DNA of 10,168 bases, taken from positions 1 through 10,168 of the forward strand of contig SCRK01000222.1 in the NCBI GenBank assembly GCA_004298075.1, written 5' to 3'. The stretch is from a bacterium (lineage in GTDB: Bacteria > Omnitrophota > Gorgyraeia > Gygaellales > Profunditerraquicolaceae). The translations under genes and the position numbers were made by a program. Shown here piece by piece: positions 1 to 6,947 of the stretch. Position 1 is the first letter of the stretch. Each line of letters starts with the position of its first letter. The notes beneath the pieces were generated by a model, which saw only the letters and a program-made list of their open reading frames with translations, did no database searches and was not told where the DNA came from.

Positions 1-473
1 CTGATCCAGGTGCTGCTTATCCAGGAGGAGGCATTTACGGTAAGGTGTTTGGGAACAACCTGCGCTTCAAAAGCCGTATTCGCCGGATCAGCGAACCCCC
101 GCGCTACCCCGGCAACAAAGATCATGGCATAAAGGCCTAAAAGTGAATTTAAATGAGTCTGCCAGGATATTATGGCCAGAATGATTGTGCACAGGCATGA
201 AGCCGCGCGGGTTATCAGGATGATCGTGCGCCGGTTGACATGATCGGCGACATAGCCGCCGAAAGGCGCTATGGAAATTGCCGGGATCGCCTCCACCAGC
301 CCCAGCCATCCCAGCGACAAAGGGCTATGCGTTATCTTATATATTTGAAATCCAATAACCACAGCCAGGGCCCGGCTGGCCAGGGTAAAGAACCCGACAG
401 AGCCGATGAAAAGGCGAATATCGGGAATTTTTAAAGCTTCCCTGAAATCATGGTGTTTATTTTGACCGTTCAT
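1..473 (-). CDS. MFS transporter, N-terminal part (cut by left window edge)
   Basis: Reading the minus strand from the ATG at 473-471 gives 157 codons with no stop before the window edge, so the 3' part is missing. The product is a membrane protein of the major facilitator superfamily, probably a drug or metabolite exporter driven by proton exchange. Visible features are a short hydrophilic N-terminus (to about residue 20), a first membrane span near residues 21-42, and the MFS motif A loop after span 2: GGYVADHVNRR at 72-82, with the conserved Gly, Asp and Arg pair. Further spans lie near 84-102 and 111-127. The stretch FADPANTAF (127-135) followed by a VVP and an N-A-S pattern resembles the fourth-span region of the EntS-like MFS_3 group. 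The substrate cannot be read. The start is supported by lack of a better in-frame codon and by a strong promoter just upstream, although there is no clear Shine-Dalgarno sequence. It is divergent from the TSUP gene. Confidence 0.88.
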   Translation of the reverse strand, partial: MNGQNKHHDFREALKIPDIRLFIGSVGFFTLASRALAVVIGFQIYKITHSPLSLGWLGLVEAIPAISIAPFGGYVADHVNRRTIILITRAASCLCTIILAIISWQTHLNSLLGLYAMIFVAGVARGFADPANTAFEAQVVPKHLTVNASSWISSTWI

Positions 474-483
474 GAGGGATATA

Positions 484-512
484 TTTATAGTACCAACTTA
501 ATCAGCTGTCAA
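484..512 (-). promoter_or_regulatory. Sigma70-type promoter of the MFS gene
   Basis: On the minus strand there is a perfect -35 hexamer TTGACA (507-512), a 17-base spacer and a -10 hexamer TATAAA (484-489). This is close to the ideal housekeeping promoter. The predicted transcription start falls around 476-478, only a few bases before the MFS ATG at 473, so the mRNA would be leaderless or nearly so. The alternative is that the true promoter lies further upstream and this match is chance, but hexamers and spacing together make chance unlikely. Confidence 0.65.
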
Positions 513-551
513 ATGATAATCTCCAACACAGGTTCTAAATTAGACATTATG

Positions 552-560
552 TGGTATAAT
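552..560 (+). promoter_or_regulatory. Extended -10 promoter of the TSUP/DUF1634 pair
   Basis: The sequence TGGTATAAT is a perfect extended -10 element (TGn followed by TATAAT). No good -35 hexamer is found 16-18 bases upstream, which is the usual situation for extended -10 promoters. Transcription would begin near 567, leaving a leader of about 22 bases. An AGAGG at 573-577, 11 bases ahead of the ATG at 589, is a plausible ribosome binding site. This promoter is divergent from the MFS promoter, with start sites about 90 bases apart. Confidence 0.6.
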
Positions 561-588
561 AGTTAAAAATATAGAGGTTCTTATTCTG

Positions 589-1431
589 ATGAATATATTG
601 ATATTTACTATATTAATCTGGTTTGGCTCTATCGTTGCCGGGTTCTTAGGTTCGCTTACCGGCCTGGGCGGCGGTATAGTTATCGTTCCCCTGCTTACTT
701 TGGTTTTTGGAGTAGATATCCGCTACGCCATAGGCGCATCGCTTGTTTCGGTGATCGCTACTTCTTCCGGGGCTGCCGCGGCATACGTTAAAGAGGGCTT
801 TAGCAATATCAGGATCGGAATGTTTTTGGAAATTGCCACAACAGTAGGCGCGCTTTTAGGTGCATTCCTGGCCTTACGGCTGGCCACGCCTGTTATAGCC
901 GTTATTTTTGGTATAGTGCTTATGTATTCTGCCTATATCTCGAGCCGGCCCAGGAGCAAGGATATAAGCGCGGATAAGCCGGATTGGCTTGCCACCCGCT
1001 TGAGGATGAAAGGGACTTATCCTACGCCGGAGGGGCTTAAATCATATAGCGCCAGCTCTGTTCCCGCCGGCTTCGGGCTGATGTTTATAGCCGGTACCGT
1101 ATCGGGCTTGTTAGGCATAGGTTCCGGAGCTGTCAAGGTCCTGGCTATGGATCAGGCCATGCGCCTGCCTTTTAAAGTCTCCACAGCTACGAGTAATTTC
1201 ATGATCGGGGTTACTGCCGCAGCGAGCGCGGGCATTTATCTTAGCAAAGGATATATCGACCCCGGCCTGACTATGCCGGTTATGCTGGGGGTACTTCTTG
1301 GTTCATCCCTGGGCGCCCGCCATCTTTTTGGCGCCGAGACCAAAAAGTTAAGGGTAGTTTTTGGCGTAGTTATCTTCCTATTAGCCATAGAGATGATCTA
1401 TTCGGGATTTAAAGGCGGTATCTTAAAATGA
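589..1431 (+). CDS. TSUP family (TauE/SafE, former DUF81) anion permease
   Basis: A 280-residue inner-membrane protein of the sulfite exporter TauE/SafE family, which moves sulfite, sulfoacetate, sulfolactate or other organosulfur and organic anions across the cytoplasmic membrane. Two internal repeats are visible. The first carries GLGGG at 25-29 followed by the IVPLL segment. The second carries GIGSG at 176-180 followed by a stretch typical of the second half (MRLPFKVSTATSNFMIG, 191-207). Hydrophobic spans lie near 4-22, 30-40, 48-66, 78-96, 100-117, 160-180, 204-218, 228-244 and 256-273. A polar loop (about 118-157), rich in Lys, Arg and Asp, separates the halves, as is usual. Length is normal for the family. 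The ATG at 589 has AGAGG upstream and an extended -10 promoter. The stop overlaps the next gene by 4 bases (ATGA), so the two are translationally coupled. The transported compound cannot be told from sequence. Confidence 0.93.
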   Translation: MNILIFTILIWFGSIVAGFLGSLTGLGGGIVIVPLLTLVFGVDIRYAIGASLVSVIATSSGAAAAYVKEGFSNIRIGMFLEIATTVGALLGAFLALRLATPVIAVIFGIVLMYSAYISSRPRSKDISADKPDWLATRLRMKGTYPTPEGLKSYSASSVPAGFGLMFIAGTVSGLLGIGSGAVKVLAMDQAMRLPFKVSTATSNFMIGVTAAASAGIYLSKGYIDPGLTMPVMLGVLLGSSLGARHLFGAETKKLRVVFGVVIFLLAIEMIYSGFKGGILK

Positions 1432-1814
1432 ATAATACCGGCCAGGAATTAACGGACCACAAAATGGAGATGCTGATCGGCAACCTCTTGAGAGCGGGTG
1501 TTGTTGCCGCGGCATCGGTAGTGCTTTTGGGAGGGATAATCTATCTCTTCCGCCACGGAAGCGCGTTAGCCGACTATAAAGTTTTCCAGCGGGGCCCCTC
1601 TGATCTGCGCAGGATCGGGGGTATCCTTAGCAACGCTTTTTCCGGGCATGGCCGCGGGTTTATCCAGTTGGGACTATTGTTATTAATAGCTACTCCCGTA
1701 GCCAGGGTGATGGTATCGATTTTCGTGTTCGCGCGTAAACGCGATACTCTGTATGTCATTGTCACTTTGTCCGTATTTTGCATCCTGATCTACAGCCTGT
1801 TCGGCGGCAGATGA
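1428..1814 (+). CDS. DUF1634 family small membrane protein
   Basis: A 128-residue protein recognisable as DUF1634. It has a polar N-terminus ending in the MEMLIGNLLRAGVVAA segment, a first membrane span at about 20-42, a soluble loop (about 43-74) with basic residues, a second span at about 76-98 and a third at about 106-125. The loop before span 2 (G-R-G-F-I-Q-L-G-L-L) and the VAR motif at the end of span 2 fit the family. DUF1634 genes are commonly found beside TSUP permeases, and the 4-base ATGA overlap here fits that pairing. The biochemical role is not established. An accessory or regulatory subunit of the permease is the natural inference. No ribosome binding site of its own is needed if translation is coupled. 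No convincing terminator follows it. Confidence 0.88.
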   Translation: MNNTGQELTDHKMEMLIGNLLRAGVVAAASVVLLGGIIYLFRHGSALADYKVFQRGPSDLRRIGGILSNAFSGHGRGFIQLGLLLLIATPVARVMVSIFVFARKRDTLYVIVTLSVFCILIYSLFGGR

Positions 1815-1872
1815 TCCACAATATTCCATAATTAAATCCCCATTGGGAAAAGAATGTTTTATAACAGAAAAC

Positions 1873-1900
1873 TTGACAAATATAGATTTATCTGTATACT
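1873..1900 (+). promoter_or_regulatory. Sigma70-type promoter of the marR-tolC-RND operon
   Basis: A perfect -35 TTGACA at 1873-1878, a 16-base spacer and a -10 TATACT at 1895-1900 give a strong predicted promoter. Transcription would start near 1907, with a leader of about 39 bases before the MarR start codon. The element sits in an A+T-rich stretch, as expected. No other gene start lies between it and the MarR gene, so it most likely drives the whole efflux operon. Confidence 0.7.
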
Positions 1901-1912
1901 TTATATAGTCAA
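1873..1912 (+). promoter_or_regulatory. Imperfect inverted repeat over the promoter, candidate MarR operator
   Basis: TTGAC at 1873-1877 is mirrored by GTCAA at 1908-1912, and each arm is extended inwards by an A+T run (ATATA on the left, TATAT on the right) with a one-base offset. The small palindrome GTATAC lies near the centre at 1894-1899. The repeat covers the -35, the -10 and the start site. MarR proteins usually bind dyads overlapping their own promoter, so this is a candidate autoregulatory site. The arms are imperfect and A+T-rich, so chance is a real possibility. Confidence 0.3.
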
Positions 1913-1945
1913 TAGTTCACATTATTAAGTATAATTGAGGGTAAA

Positions 1946-2392
1946 ATGGATATCCAGGAATTTGCCGGTAAGGTAATCGAGTTATTTCCTCAGATCATCA
2001 GGGGTTTTAAACAGTATGAAAATAATTATTTAACCAGGGGGGAAATAACTTTGCCCCAGTTTTGGGCCTTAGGTTATCTTGATCATAACGGCAGGTGCAA
2101 GATGCATAATTTGGCAAATCACCTTAAGATCTCGCCTTCCGCCACAACCGGTTTAATCGACAGACTTATACTCCAGGGTTTGGTTGCCAGGAAAGCCGAT
2201 CTTCATGACCGGCGCATAGTATGGATAGAATTGACCGCTAAAGGAAGAGGAATAATCAAAAGCATAAGCAAACAAAAAAACGAGGCGTTGATAAAGGTCT
2301 TTGGAAAGATCTCTGCGAAGGATAGGGAGCATTACCTGAATATTCTCGAACAGGTTGCCAAGATCACCGCTTCTCTCCCGGATAAAAAATAA
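1946..2392 (+). CDS. MarR family transcriptional regulator
   Basis: A 148-residue winged-helix regulator of normal MarR length, expected to act as a dimer. The N-terminal helix (about 1-28) and C-terminal helices (about 101-145) form the dimer interface. The helix-turn-helix covers about 53-79, with the recognition helix near SPSATTGLIDRLILQG (64-79). The wing carries the family signature DLHDRRIVWIELTAKG (85-100), with the conserved Asp and Arg pair followed by LTxKG. The ATG at 1946 has GAGGG at 1937-1941. The spacing of four bases is short but usable. The gene is first in an operon with a TolC-like channel and an RND pump, which is a frequent MarR context: it probably represses its own operon and is released by a toxic, often phenolic or aromatic, ligand. 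The ligand cannot be read. The stop is followed by 20 bases before the next start. Confidence 0.93.
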   Translation: MDIQEFAGKVIELFPQIIRGFKQYENNYLTRGEITLPQFWALGYLDHNGRCKMHNLANHLKISPSATTGLIDRLILQGLVARKADLHDRRIVWIELTAKGRGIIKSISKQKNEALIKVFGKISAKDREHYLNILEQVAKITASLPDKK

Positions 2393-2412
2393 AACCCAGC
2401 AATAAATTAAAA

Positions 2413-3687
2413 GTGAAAATCATATTTAAAAGTTTAATTATTATACTATTTTTACCGGTTCTTCTTTTCGGCGCGCCTTCTAAAGATTACTCGCCTAACC
2501 AGGAATTTCTTACGCTCACCGACTGCTATAAACTCGCGCTAAAACAGAGCGAACTTATTGCCATAGATGCCGAACAGATCAAAATAGCCGAAGCCCATTT
2601 TCTTGAAGCCTTCGGCACGATAATGCCGCAGGTTTCTTTTTCCCATACGGTGATCAGGAACCATTCCAGCAATACCTCGTACAATAATAATTACGAAGCA
2701 AAATTTACCTTCACCCAGGATATTTTTTCCGGTTTTAAGGAATTTGCCGCGATGAAGGCAAGCAAATTTGAAAAGAGCCAGCGCCAAAAAGAGTGGTGGC
2801 GCGCCGAACAGCTTCTTTTTGTGGATGTCTCCGATACCTTTTATCTGCTTTTGGAAATCCAACATGATCTTAACGCGCTTAAAACAATCGAGTTCGCGCT
2901 TAGAGACCGGGTTAAAGAATTAAAGGCACGTGAAAATATCGGTAAATCCAGGGCCAGTGAGGTCGTGACCACGGAATACCAGCTCTATAATCTTGAAGCT
3001 GAGATCCAGCAGGAAAGGAATCAGGAGCTCCTGGTGCGCCAGCTTCTTGAATTCTTGATCGGCAGGCAGTTTGACCAGATAGCGGAATCCAAATTCGATC
3101 TTAATATAAAACCGGAATTTCAATATTTAGAAGAAGCATCTTTTCGGCCCGATGTGCAGGCAGCTTATTATGCCTGGAAGTCGGACCAGGAACAGATAAC
3201 TATCGCCAAAAGCGGCTTTCTTCCCCAGATAAATTTACAGGGCGACTATTTTACCCATCGCTATTCTGTCCCCTCGGACAGCAAATGGGACGCTTTCCTT
3301 GTGGTGAATGTTCCCATTTTCGAAGGGACCACTACTTACGGCCAGGTTAAAGAAGCGAATTCCGTAGCCAAACAAAGCGGGCTGTTGTATAGTAGGATAG
3401 GCAGGATCGCCATCGAGAATATCCACGATGCTTATATAAACATGCGGATATCTATCGTGAGAAAGAATACCCTGGGAAAAGCTTTGAAATCCGCCGAGCT
3501 AAGCTATCATTTGCAAACCCAGGATTACAAACTTAATGTGGTGAATAACCTGGATGTCTTGACCGCGATACAGAATTTACAAGATGTCCGCAGAAGCTAT
3601 ATCCATACTTCTTATGAGAGCAAACGTTTTTACTGGCAGTTATTAGCCGCGGCAGGGGAGATCAATCCTGATACGATAATAAAATGA
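2413..3687 (+). CDS. TolC family outer membrane efflux protein
   Basis: A 424-residue outer membrane channel of the OEP (TolC) family, which forms the exit duct of tripartite pumps. The N-terminus is a signal peptide: Lys at 2 and 6, hydrophobic core about 8-19, likely cleavage after FGA (residue 21). There is no lipobox Cys, so it is not an OprM-type lipoprotein. The first OEP repeat begins near LTLTDCYKLALKQSE (34-48) and includes the conserved A-x-G-x-x-x-P-Q segment. The second begins near RPDVQAAYYAW with the matching GFLPQINLQGDYF stretch. Long amphipathic helices (about 150-205 and 335-400) match the periplasmic barrel. The start is a GTG at 2413 with no clear Shine-Dalgarno sequence, 20 bases after the MarR stop. 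An in-frame TAA at 2383-2385 limits upstream alternatives, and this start gives a complete signal peptide. Its stop overlaps the RND start by 4 bases. Confidence 0.93.
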   Translation: MKIIFKSLIIILFLPVLLFGAPSKDYSPNQEFLTLTDCYKLALKQSELIAIDAEQIKIAEAHFLEAFGTIMPQVSFSHTVIRNHSSNTSYNNNYEAKFTFTQDIFSGFKEFAAMKASKFEKSQRQKEWWRAEQLLFVDVSDTFYLLLEIQHDLNALKTIEFALRDRVKELKARENIGKSRASEVVTTEYQLYNLEAEIQQERNQELLVRQLLEFLIGRQFDQIAESKFDLNIKPEFQYLEEASFRPDVQAAYYAWKSDQEQITIAKSGFLPQINLQGDYFTHRYSVPSDSKWDAFLVVNVPIFEGTTTYGQVKEANSVAKQSGLLYSRIGRIAIENIHDAYINMRISIVRKNTLGKALKSAELSYHLQTQDYKLNVVNNLDVLTAIQNLQDVRRSYIHTSYESKRFYWQLLAAAGEINPDTIIK

Positions 3688-6600
3688 CGCTATCCGATAT
3701 ATCGATTAAAAATCCCGTATTTGGCTGGATGCTTATGATCGGGGTCCTGGTTTTCGGCCTGATAGGTTTCCAGCGTTTAGGGACAAGCCAGCTGCCTGAT
3801 GTGGACTTTCCGGTTGTATCGGTTTCAATAACCTGGGAGGGGGCCGCCCCGGAAGTCATGGAAACCGATGTAACCGATATTGTCGAAGACGCGGTGATGA
3901 GCGTAGAGGGATTAAAAGAGGTTACCTCCGTATCCACTCAGGGCAATACGCAGATCACCCTGGAATTCAATCTTAACCGCAATATAGATGTGGCCCTGCA
4001 GGAGGTGCAAAGCAAGATCGCCCAGTCGCAAAGAAATTTGCCGCGCGATATCGATCCTCCTGTTATCACCAAGACCAACCCTGAAGACCAGCCGATACTT
4101 TGGGTTGCCCTTTCCGGCGACCGCTCGATTAAAGATCTATGCCGTTATATCAATGAGACTTTAAAAGATCAGTTTACGATCGTGCCGGGGGTCGGTGACA
4201 TCAGGGTTGGAGGCTATATCGATCCAAACCTGCGGGTTTGGCTTGATGCCGAAAAGATGCAGCAGATGGAGCTGACGGTTGAAGATGTGCTCAACGCGAT
4301 AAATTTCCAGCACGCGGATATCCCTTCCGGATATATCGATACCGGGCCCAAAGAGATCAACGTGAGGGTTTACGGGGAGGTTACTACCCCGGGGCAATTT
4401 GAAAACCTGATTATACCGACGCGTGTGCGCGGCGGGCCGATTTGGAAGAGCCTGCGCATTGGAGATGTCGGTACCGTTGAGGACGGCTTGGCGGATATCC
4501 GCAGGATCTCGCGCAGCTGGGGCAAGACCGCGGTCGGACTGGGCATAGTTAAACAGCGCGGAACAAATGCCGTGGTAGTGGCAGACGGGGTAAAGCATAA
4601 AATGGCAGAGCTCCAGAAAAGTTTGCCTGCCGGGATGCAGCTTAGCGTGGTTTTTGACACCACCCAGTTTATCAAAGACTCGGTTAATGAGTTAAAATTT
4701 AACCTGTTCCTTTCAATCATCCTGACCTCGCTTGTCTGTTATTTATTTTTAGGTTCCTGGAGCGCCAATGTCAATGTTTTGTTATCCATACCTTTTTCTA
4801 TCATGGGCGCGTTCCTCATTCTTTATTTCGCCGGGTTTACTATCAATACCTTTACGATGCTCGGGCTTTCCCTGGTCATAGGGATCGTCGTGGATGATGC
4901 CATAATGGTCCTGGAGAATATTTCGCGGTATCAGGAGCAGGGCTTGGGCCGAAAAGAGGCGGCCTTAACCGGAGCCCGGGAGATCACCTTCGCGGCTATC
5001 GCGGCATCCGTGGCGATCTTAGCGATCTTTGTGCCGGTTATCTTTATGCAGGGGATCGTTGGAAAATTCTTCTTTCAGTTTGGGGTCACGATATCGGTAG
5101 CGGTAATATTTTCTTTGCTTGAAGCCTTGACCATCACGCCGATGAGGTGCTCGCAATTTTTAACTGTAAAGCATACAACTTGGCTGGGCAGGACCATGGA
5201 TAAGTTCATGAAATGGTTATCGGAAAGTTATCGCTCCACACTCAGGTTTATATTGGGCCGGCCCAAGACGGTCCTGGTCATCGCGGTTTTGGCTTTTGTT
5301 TTATCTTTAGGCCTGTCGAGGTTTTTGAGAAAAGAATTCATCCCCCCGCAGGATCAAAGCAGGTTCCTGGCGCGCATAACATTGCCCCTGGGTAGTTCCA
5401 TCGAAAAAACCGACGGTCTTTTTAAGGAAGCGGAGAAATTCCTGATGCAGCGCCCGGAAGTATTAAGTTATTTCAGCGCGATAGGCGGTTTTACCGGAGG
5501 GCAGGTCAATCAGGGATTTATCTTTATTACGATGAAGCCTCCAAAAGAGAGGCCCCTGCAAAACGGGCATCATGAGACTCAAGGCGAGTTCATGCAGGTA
5601 ACCCGTAAGCAATTCAGCGGTATTCCGGGAGTAGACCGCGCTTCGATACAGGATCTCTCCCTTACCGGTTTTACCGCCCAGCGCGGATTTCCCATTGAAT
5701 TTACGGTCCGGGGGCCTGATTGGGAAAAATTGGGCCAGGTCAGCCAGGAGATCATGAAACGGATGAAGGCAACGGGCGCGATGGTAGATGTTGATACCGA
5801 CTATCAGCTGGGCATGCCCGAGCTGCAAGTTTATCCGGACCGGGAGAAGGCAGCAGCGCATGGCGTAAGCGTCCTTTCTATAGCCGATACCATCAATGCC
5901 ATGGTTGGAGGGGTGCGTAACGGCAAATTTACCAGCCGGGGCAAACGCTATGATATCCGGGTGCGATTGGCTGAAGCCGACCGTTCGAATACAAAAGATG
6001 TCCAAAGAATGTGGGTCCGCAATGAATTTGGAGAGGTGGTGCCGCTATCTGCAGTTGTGACCGCGAAGGAAAATCCTTCTTTATTCTCGATTACCCGCAA
6101 AAACCGCGAGCGCGCCGTCAGTATTTATGCCAACCCCGCCCCCGGCCATTCCCAGCAAGAAGCCCTGGATGCTGTTTTGAAGATCAGCAAAGAAACCCTG
6201 CCGGCCGATTACCATTTGGTTTTCTCCGGCGGTTCGCAGGCCTTCACAGAGTCTTTCCAGAGCCTGATCTTTGCCCTCATTTTGGGAATTTTTGTCGCTT
6301 ATATGATCCTTGGAACGCAGTTCAACAGCTTCATCCATCCCCTTACCGTACTTTTGGCGCTGCCATTTAGTGTCATAGGAGCCTTTTTATTCCTGCTCAT
6401 AACCCACAATTCACTTAATCTGTATAGTATGATCGGCCTTATCCTCCTCATGGGTATTGTAAAGAAGAACTCTATCCTGCTCGTTGATTTTACTAATGAA
6501 CGGCGCAGGCAGGGAATGGGAGTAAAAGAGGCGCTTTTGGATGCTTGCCCAATACGTCTCAGGCCGATCCTAATGACTTCTGTTGCCATGATCGCGGCCG

Positions 6601-6773
6601 CGACCCCGGAGGCGCTGGCTATCGGGCCGGGTTCGGAGGTTATGGTCCCCATGGCTGTCGCGGTTATCGGTGGAGTTTTGCTTTCTACGATCTTGACGCT
6701 TTTTGTGGTCCCTTGCGCTTATGAAGTATTCTCAAAGCTTGAGCACCATTCGGATAAAACTAATCAGCCATAA
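3684..6773 (+). CDS. RND family multidrug efflux permease (HAE1/AcrB type)
   Basis: A 1029-residue inner-membrane proton/drug antiporter of the resistance-nodulation-division superfamily, of normal length for the hydrophobe/amphiphile (HAE1) branch. The N-terminus is typical: a short cytosolic helix, then NPVFGW and span 1 (about 13-32). Two large periplasmic porter/docking regions lie at about 33-335 and 560-860. The proton relay is intact: adjacent Asp404 and Asp405 in the span-4 motif GIVVDDAIMVLEN match AcrB Asp407/Asp408, and Lys928 in the span-10 motif KNSILLVDF matches AcrB Lys940. Spans 2-6 (about 335-475), 7 (about 522-542) and 8-12 (about 860-1015) complete the usual twelve. The ATG overlaps the upstream TolC-like stop (ATGA), so channel and pump are translated together. 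The missing partner is the periplasmic adaptor, which is not encoded anywhere in this operon. Substrate range cannot be read from the sequence. Confidence 0.96.
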   Translation: MTLSDISIKNPVFGWMLMIGVLVFGLIGFQRLGTSQLPDVDFPVVSVSITWEGAAPEVMETDVTDIVEDAVMSVEGLKEVTSVSTQGNTQITLEFNLNRNIDVALQEVQSKIAQSQRNLPRDIDPPVITKTNPEDQPILWVALSGDRSIKDLCRYINETLKDQFTIVPGVGDIRVGGYIDPNLRVWLDAEKMQQMELTVEDVLNAINFQHADIPSGYIDTGPKEINVRVYGEVTTPGQFENLIIPTRVRGGPIWKSLRIGDVGTVEDGLADIRRISRSWGKTAVGLGIVKQRGTNAVVVADGVKHKMAELQKSLPAGMQLSVVFDTTQFIKDSVNELKFNLFLSIILTSLVCYLFLGSWSANVNVLLSIPFSIMGAFLILYFAGFTINTFTMLGLSLVIGIVVDDAIMVLENISRYQEQGLGRKEAALTGAREITFAAIAASVAILAIFVPVIFMQGIVGKFFFQFGVTISVAVIFSLLEALTITPMRCSQFLTVKHTTWLGRTMDKFMKWLSESYRSTLRFILGRPKTVLVIAVLAFVLSLGLSRFLRKEFIPPQDQSRFLARITLPLGSSIEKTDGLFKEAEKFLMQRPEVLSYFSAIGGFTGGQVNQGFIFITMKPPKERPLQNGHHETQGEFMQVTRKQFSGIPGVDRASIQDLSLTGFTAQRGFPIEFTVRGPDWEKLGQVSQEIMKRMKATGAMVDVDTDYQLGMPELQVYPDREKAAAHGVSVLSIADTINAMVGGVRNGKFTSRGKRYDIRVRLAEADRSNTKDVQRMWVRNEFGEVVPLSAVVTAKENPSLFSITRKNRERAVSIYANPAPGHSQQEALDAVLKISKETLPADYHLVFSGGSQAFTESFQSLIFALILGIFVAYMILGTQFNSFIHPLTVLLALPFSVIGAFLFLLITHNSLNLYSMIGLILLMGIVKKNSILLVDFTNERRRQGMGVKEALLDACPIRLRPILMTSVAMIAAATPEALAIGPGSEVMVPMAVAVIGGVLLSTILTLFVVPCAYEVFSKLEHHSDKTNQP

Positions 6774-6821
6774 GAGTTAAATAGCCTATGCGCGCTTGGC
6801 AACCGCGAATTCAAAATATCC

Positions 6822-6850
6822 TTGCTTTAGTAAGATGTTGCTTATATAAT
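6822..6850 (+). promoter_or_regulatory. Predicted promoter of the receiver-kinase-receiver operon
   Basis: The -35 hexamer TTGCTT (6822-6827), an exact 17-base spacer and a perfect -10 TATAAT (6845-6850) lie between the RND stop and the first receiver gene. Transcription would start near 6857, giving a leader of about 90 bases. This supports treating the signalling genes as a separate transcription unit from the efflux operon. Confidence 0.55.
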
Positions 6851-6881
6851 TTACTAGTAAATAATGGAATAGCCTCTCTTT

Positions 6882-6909
6882 TTCGCGTCAACGGCGAATT
6901 TCTTTTTTT
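6882..6909 (+). terminator. Terminator-like hairpin with T-run upstream of the first receiver gene
   Basis: TTCGC (6882-6886) pairs with GCGAA (6894-6898) around a 7-base loop, and is followed by an 11-base T-rich run (6899-6909, one C). The 5-bp stem is short for an intrinsic terminator, but the T-run is strong. It may end the efflux operon transcript. However, it lies downstream of the predicted promoter at 6822-6850, so it would also sit in the leader of the receiver operon and could act as an attenuator there. The 174-base gap between the RND stop and the receiver start otherwise holds no gene that I can support. Confidence 0.4.
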
Positions 6910-6934
6910 GGAAGCATCCAGCATAAATAATAAA

Positions 6935-6941
6935 AAGGAGG
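6935..6941 (+). promoter_or_regulatory. Consensus ribosome binding site deciding the first receiver start
   Basis: AAGGAGG is a full Shine-Dalgarno consensus. It abuts an ATG at 6942 with no spacer, whereas the in-frame ATG at 6948 is 6 bases downstream, near the ideal distance. The second ATG also gives the classic receiver N-terminus MAKILIVDDD. The site therefore favours 6948 as the start. Confidence 0.75.
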
Positions 6942-6947
6942 ATGGTT

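Noticed and set aside
240..434. A 64-codon plus-strand frame inside the left-hand region
   Set aside because: It is antisense to the MFS gene, whose translation shows clear family motifs. Its composition is polar and repetitive, as expected for a shadow frame.
541..560. TAGACA at 541-546 as the -35 partner of the TATAAT at 555-560
   Set aside because: The gap is only 8 bases, far below the 16-18 needed. The extended -10 reading explains the promoter without it.
1849..1865. Small hairpin TCCC/GGGA after the DUF1634 gene as a terminator
   Set aside because: The stem is only 4 bp and is followed by A-rich sequence rather than a T-run, so it does not look like an intrinsic terminator.
4161..4598. 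A 145-codon minus-strand frame within the RND gene
   Set aside because: Antisense shadow of the first periplasmic domain of the RND permease, with no family resemblance and no ribosome binding site.
5463..6005. A 180-codon minus-strand frame within the RND gene
   Set aside because: It lies wholly antisense to a well-supported RND permease and shows no domain signature. Long antisense frames are common in genes of this codon usage.
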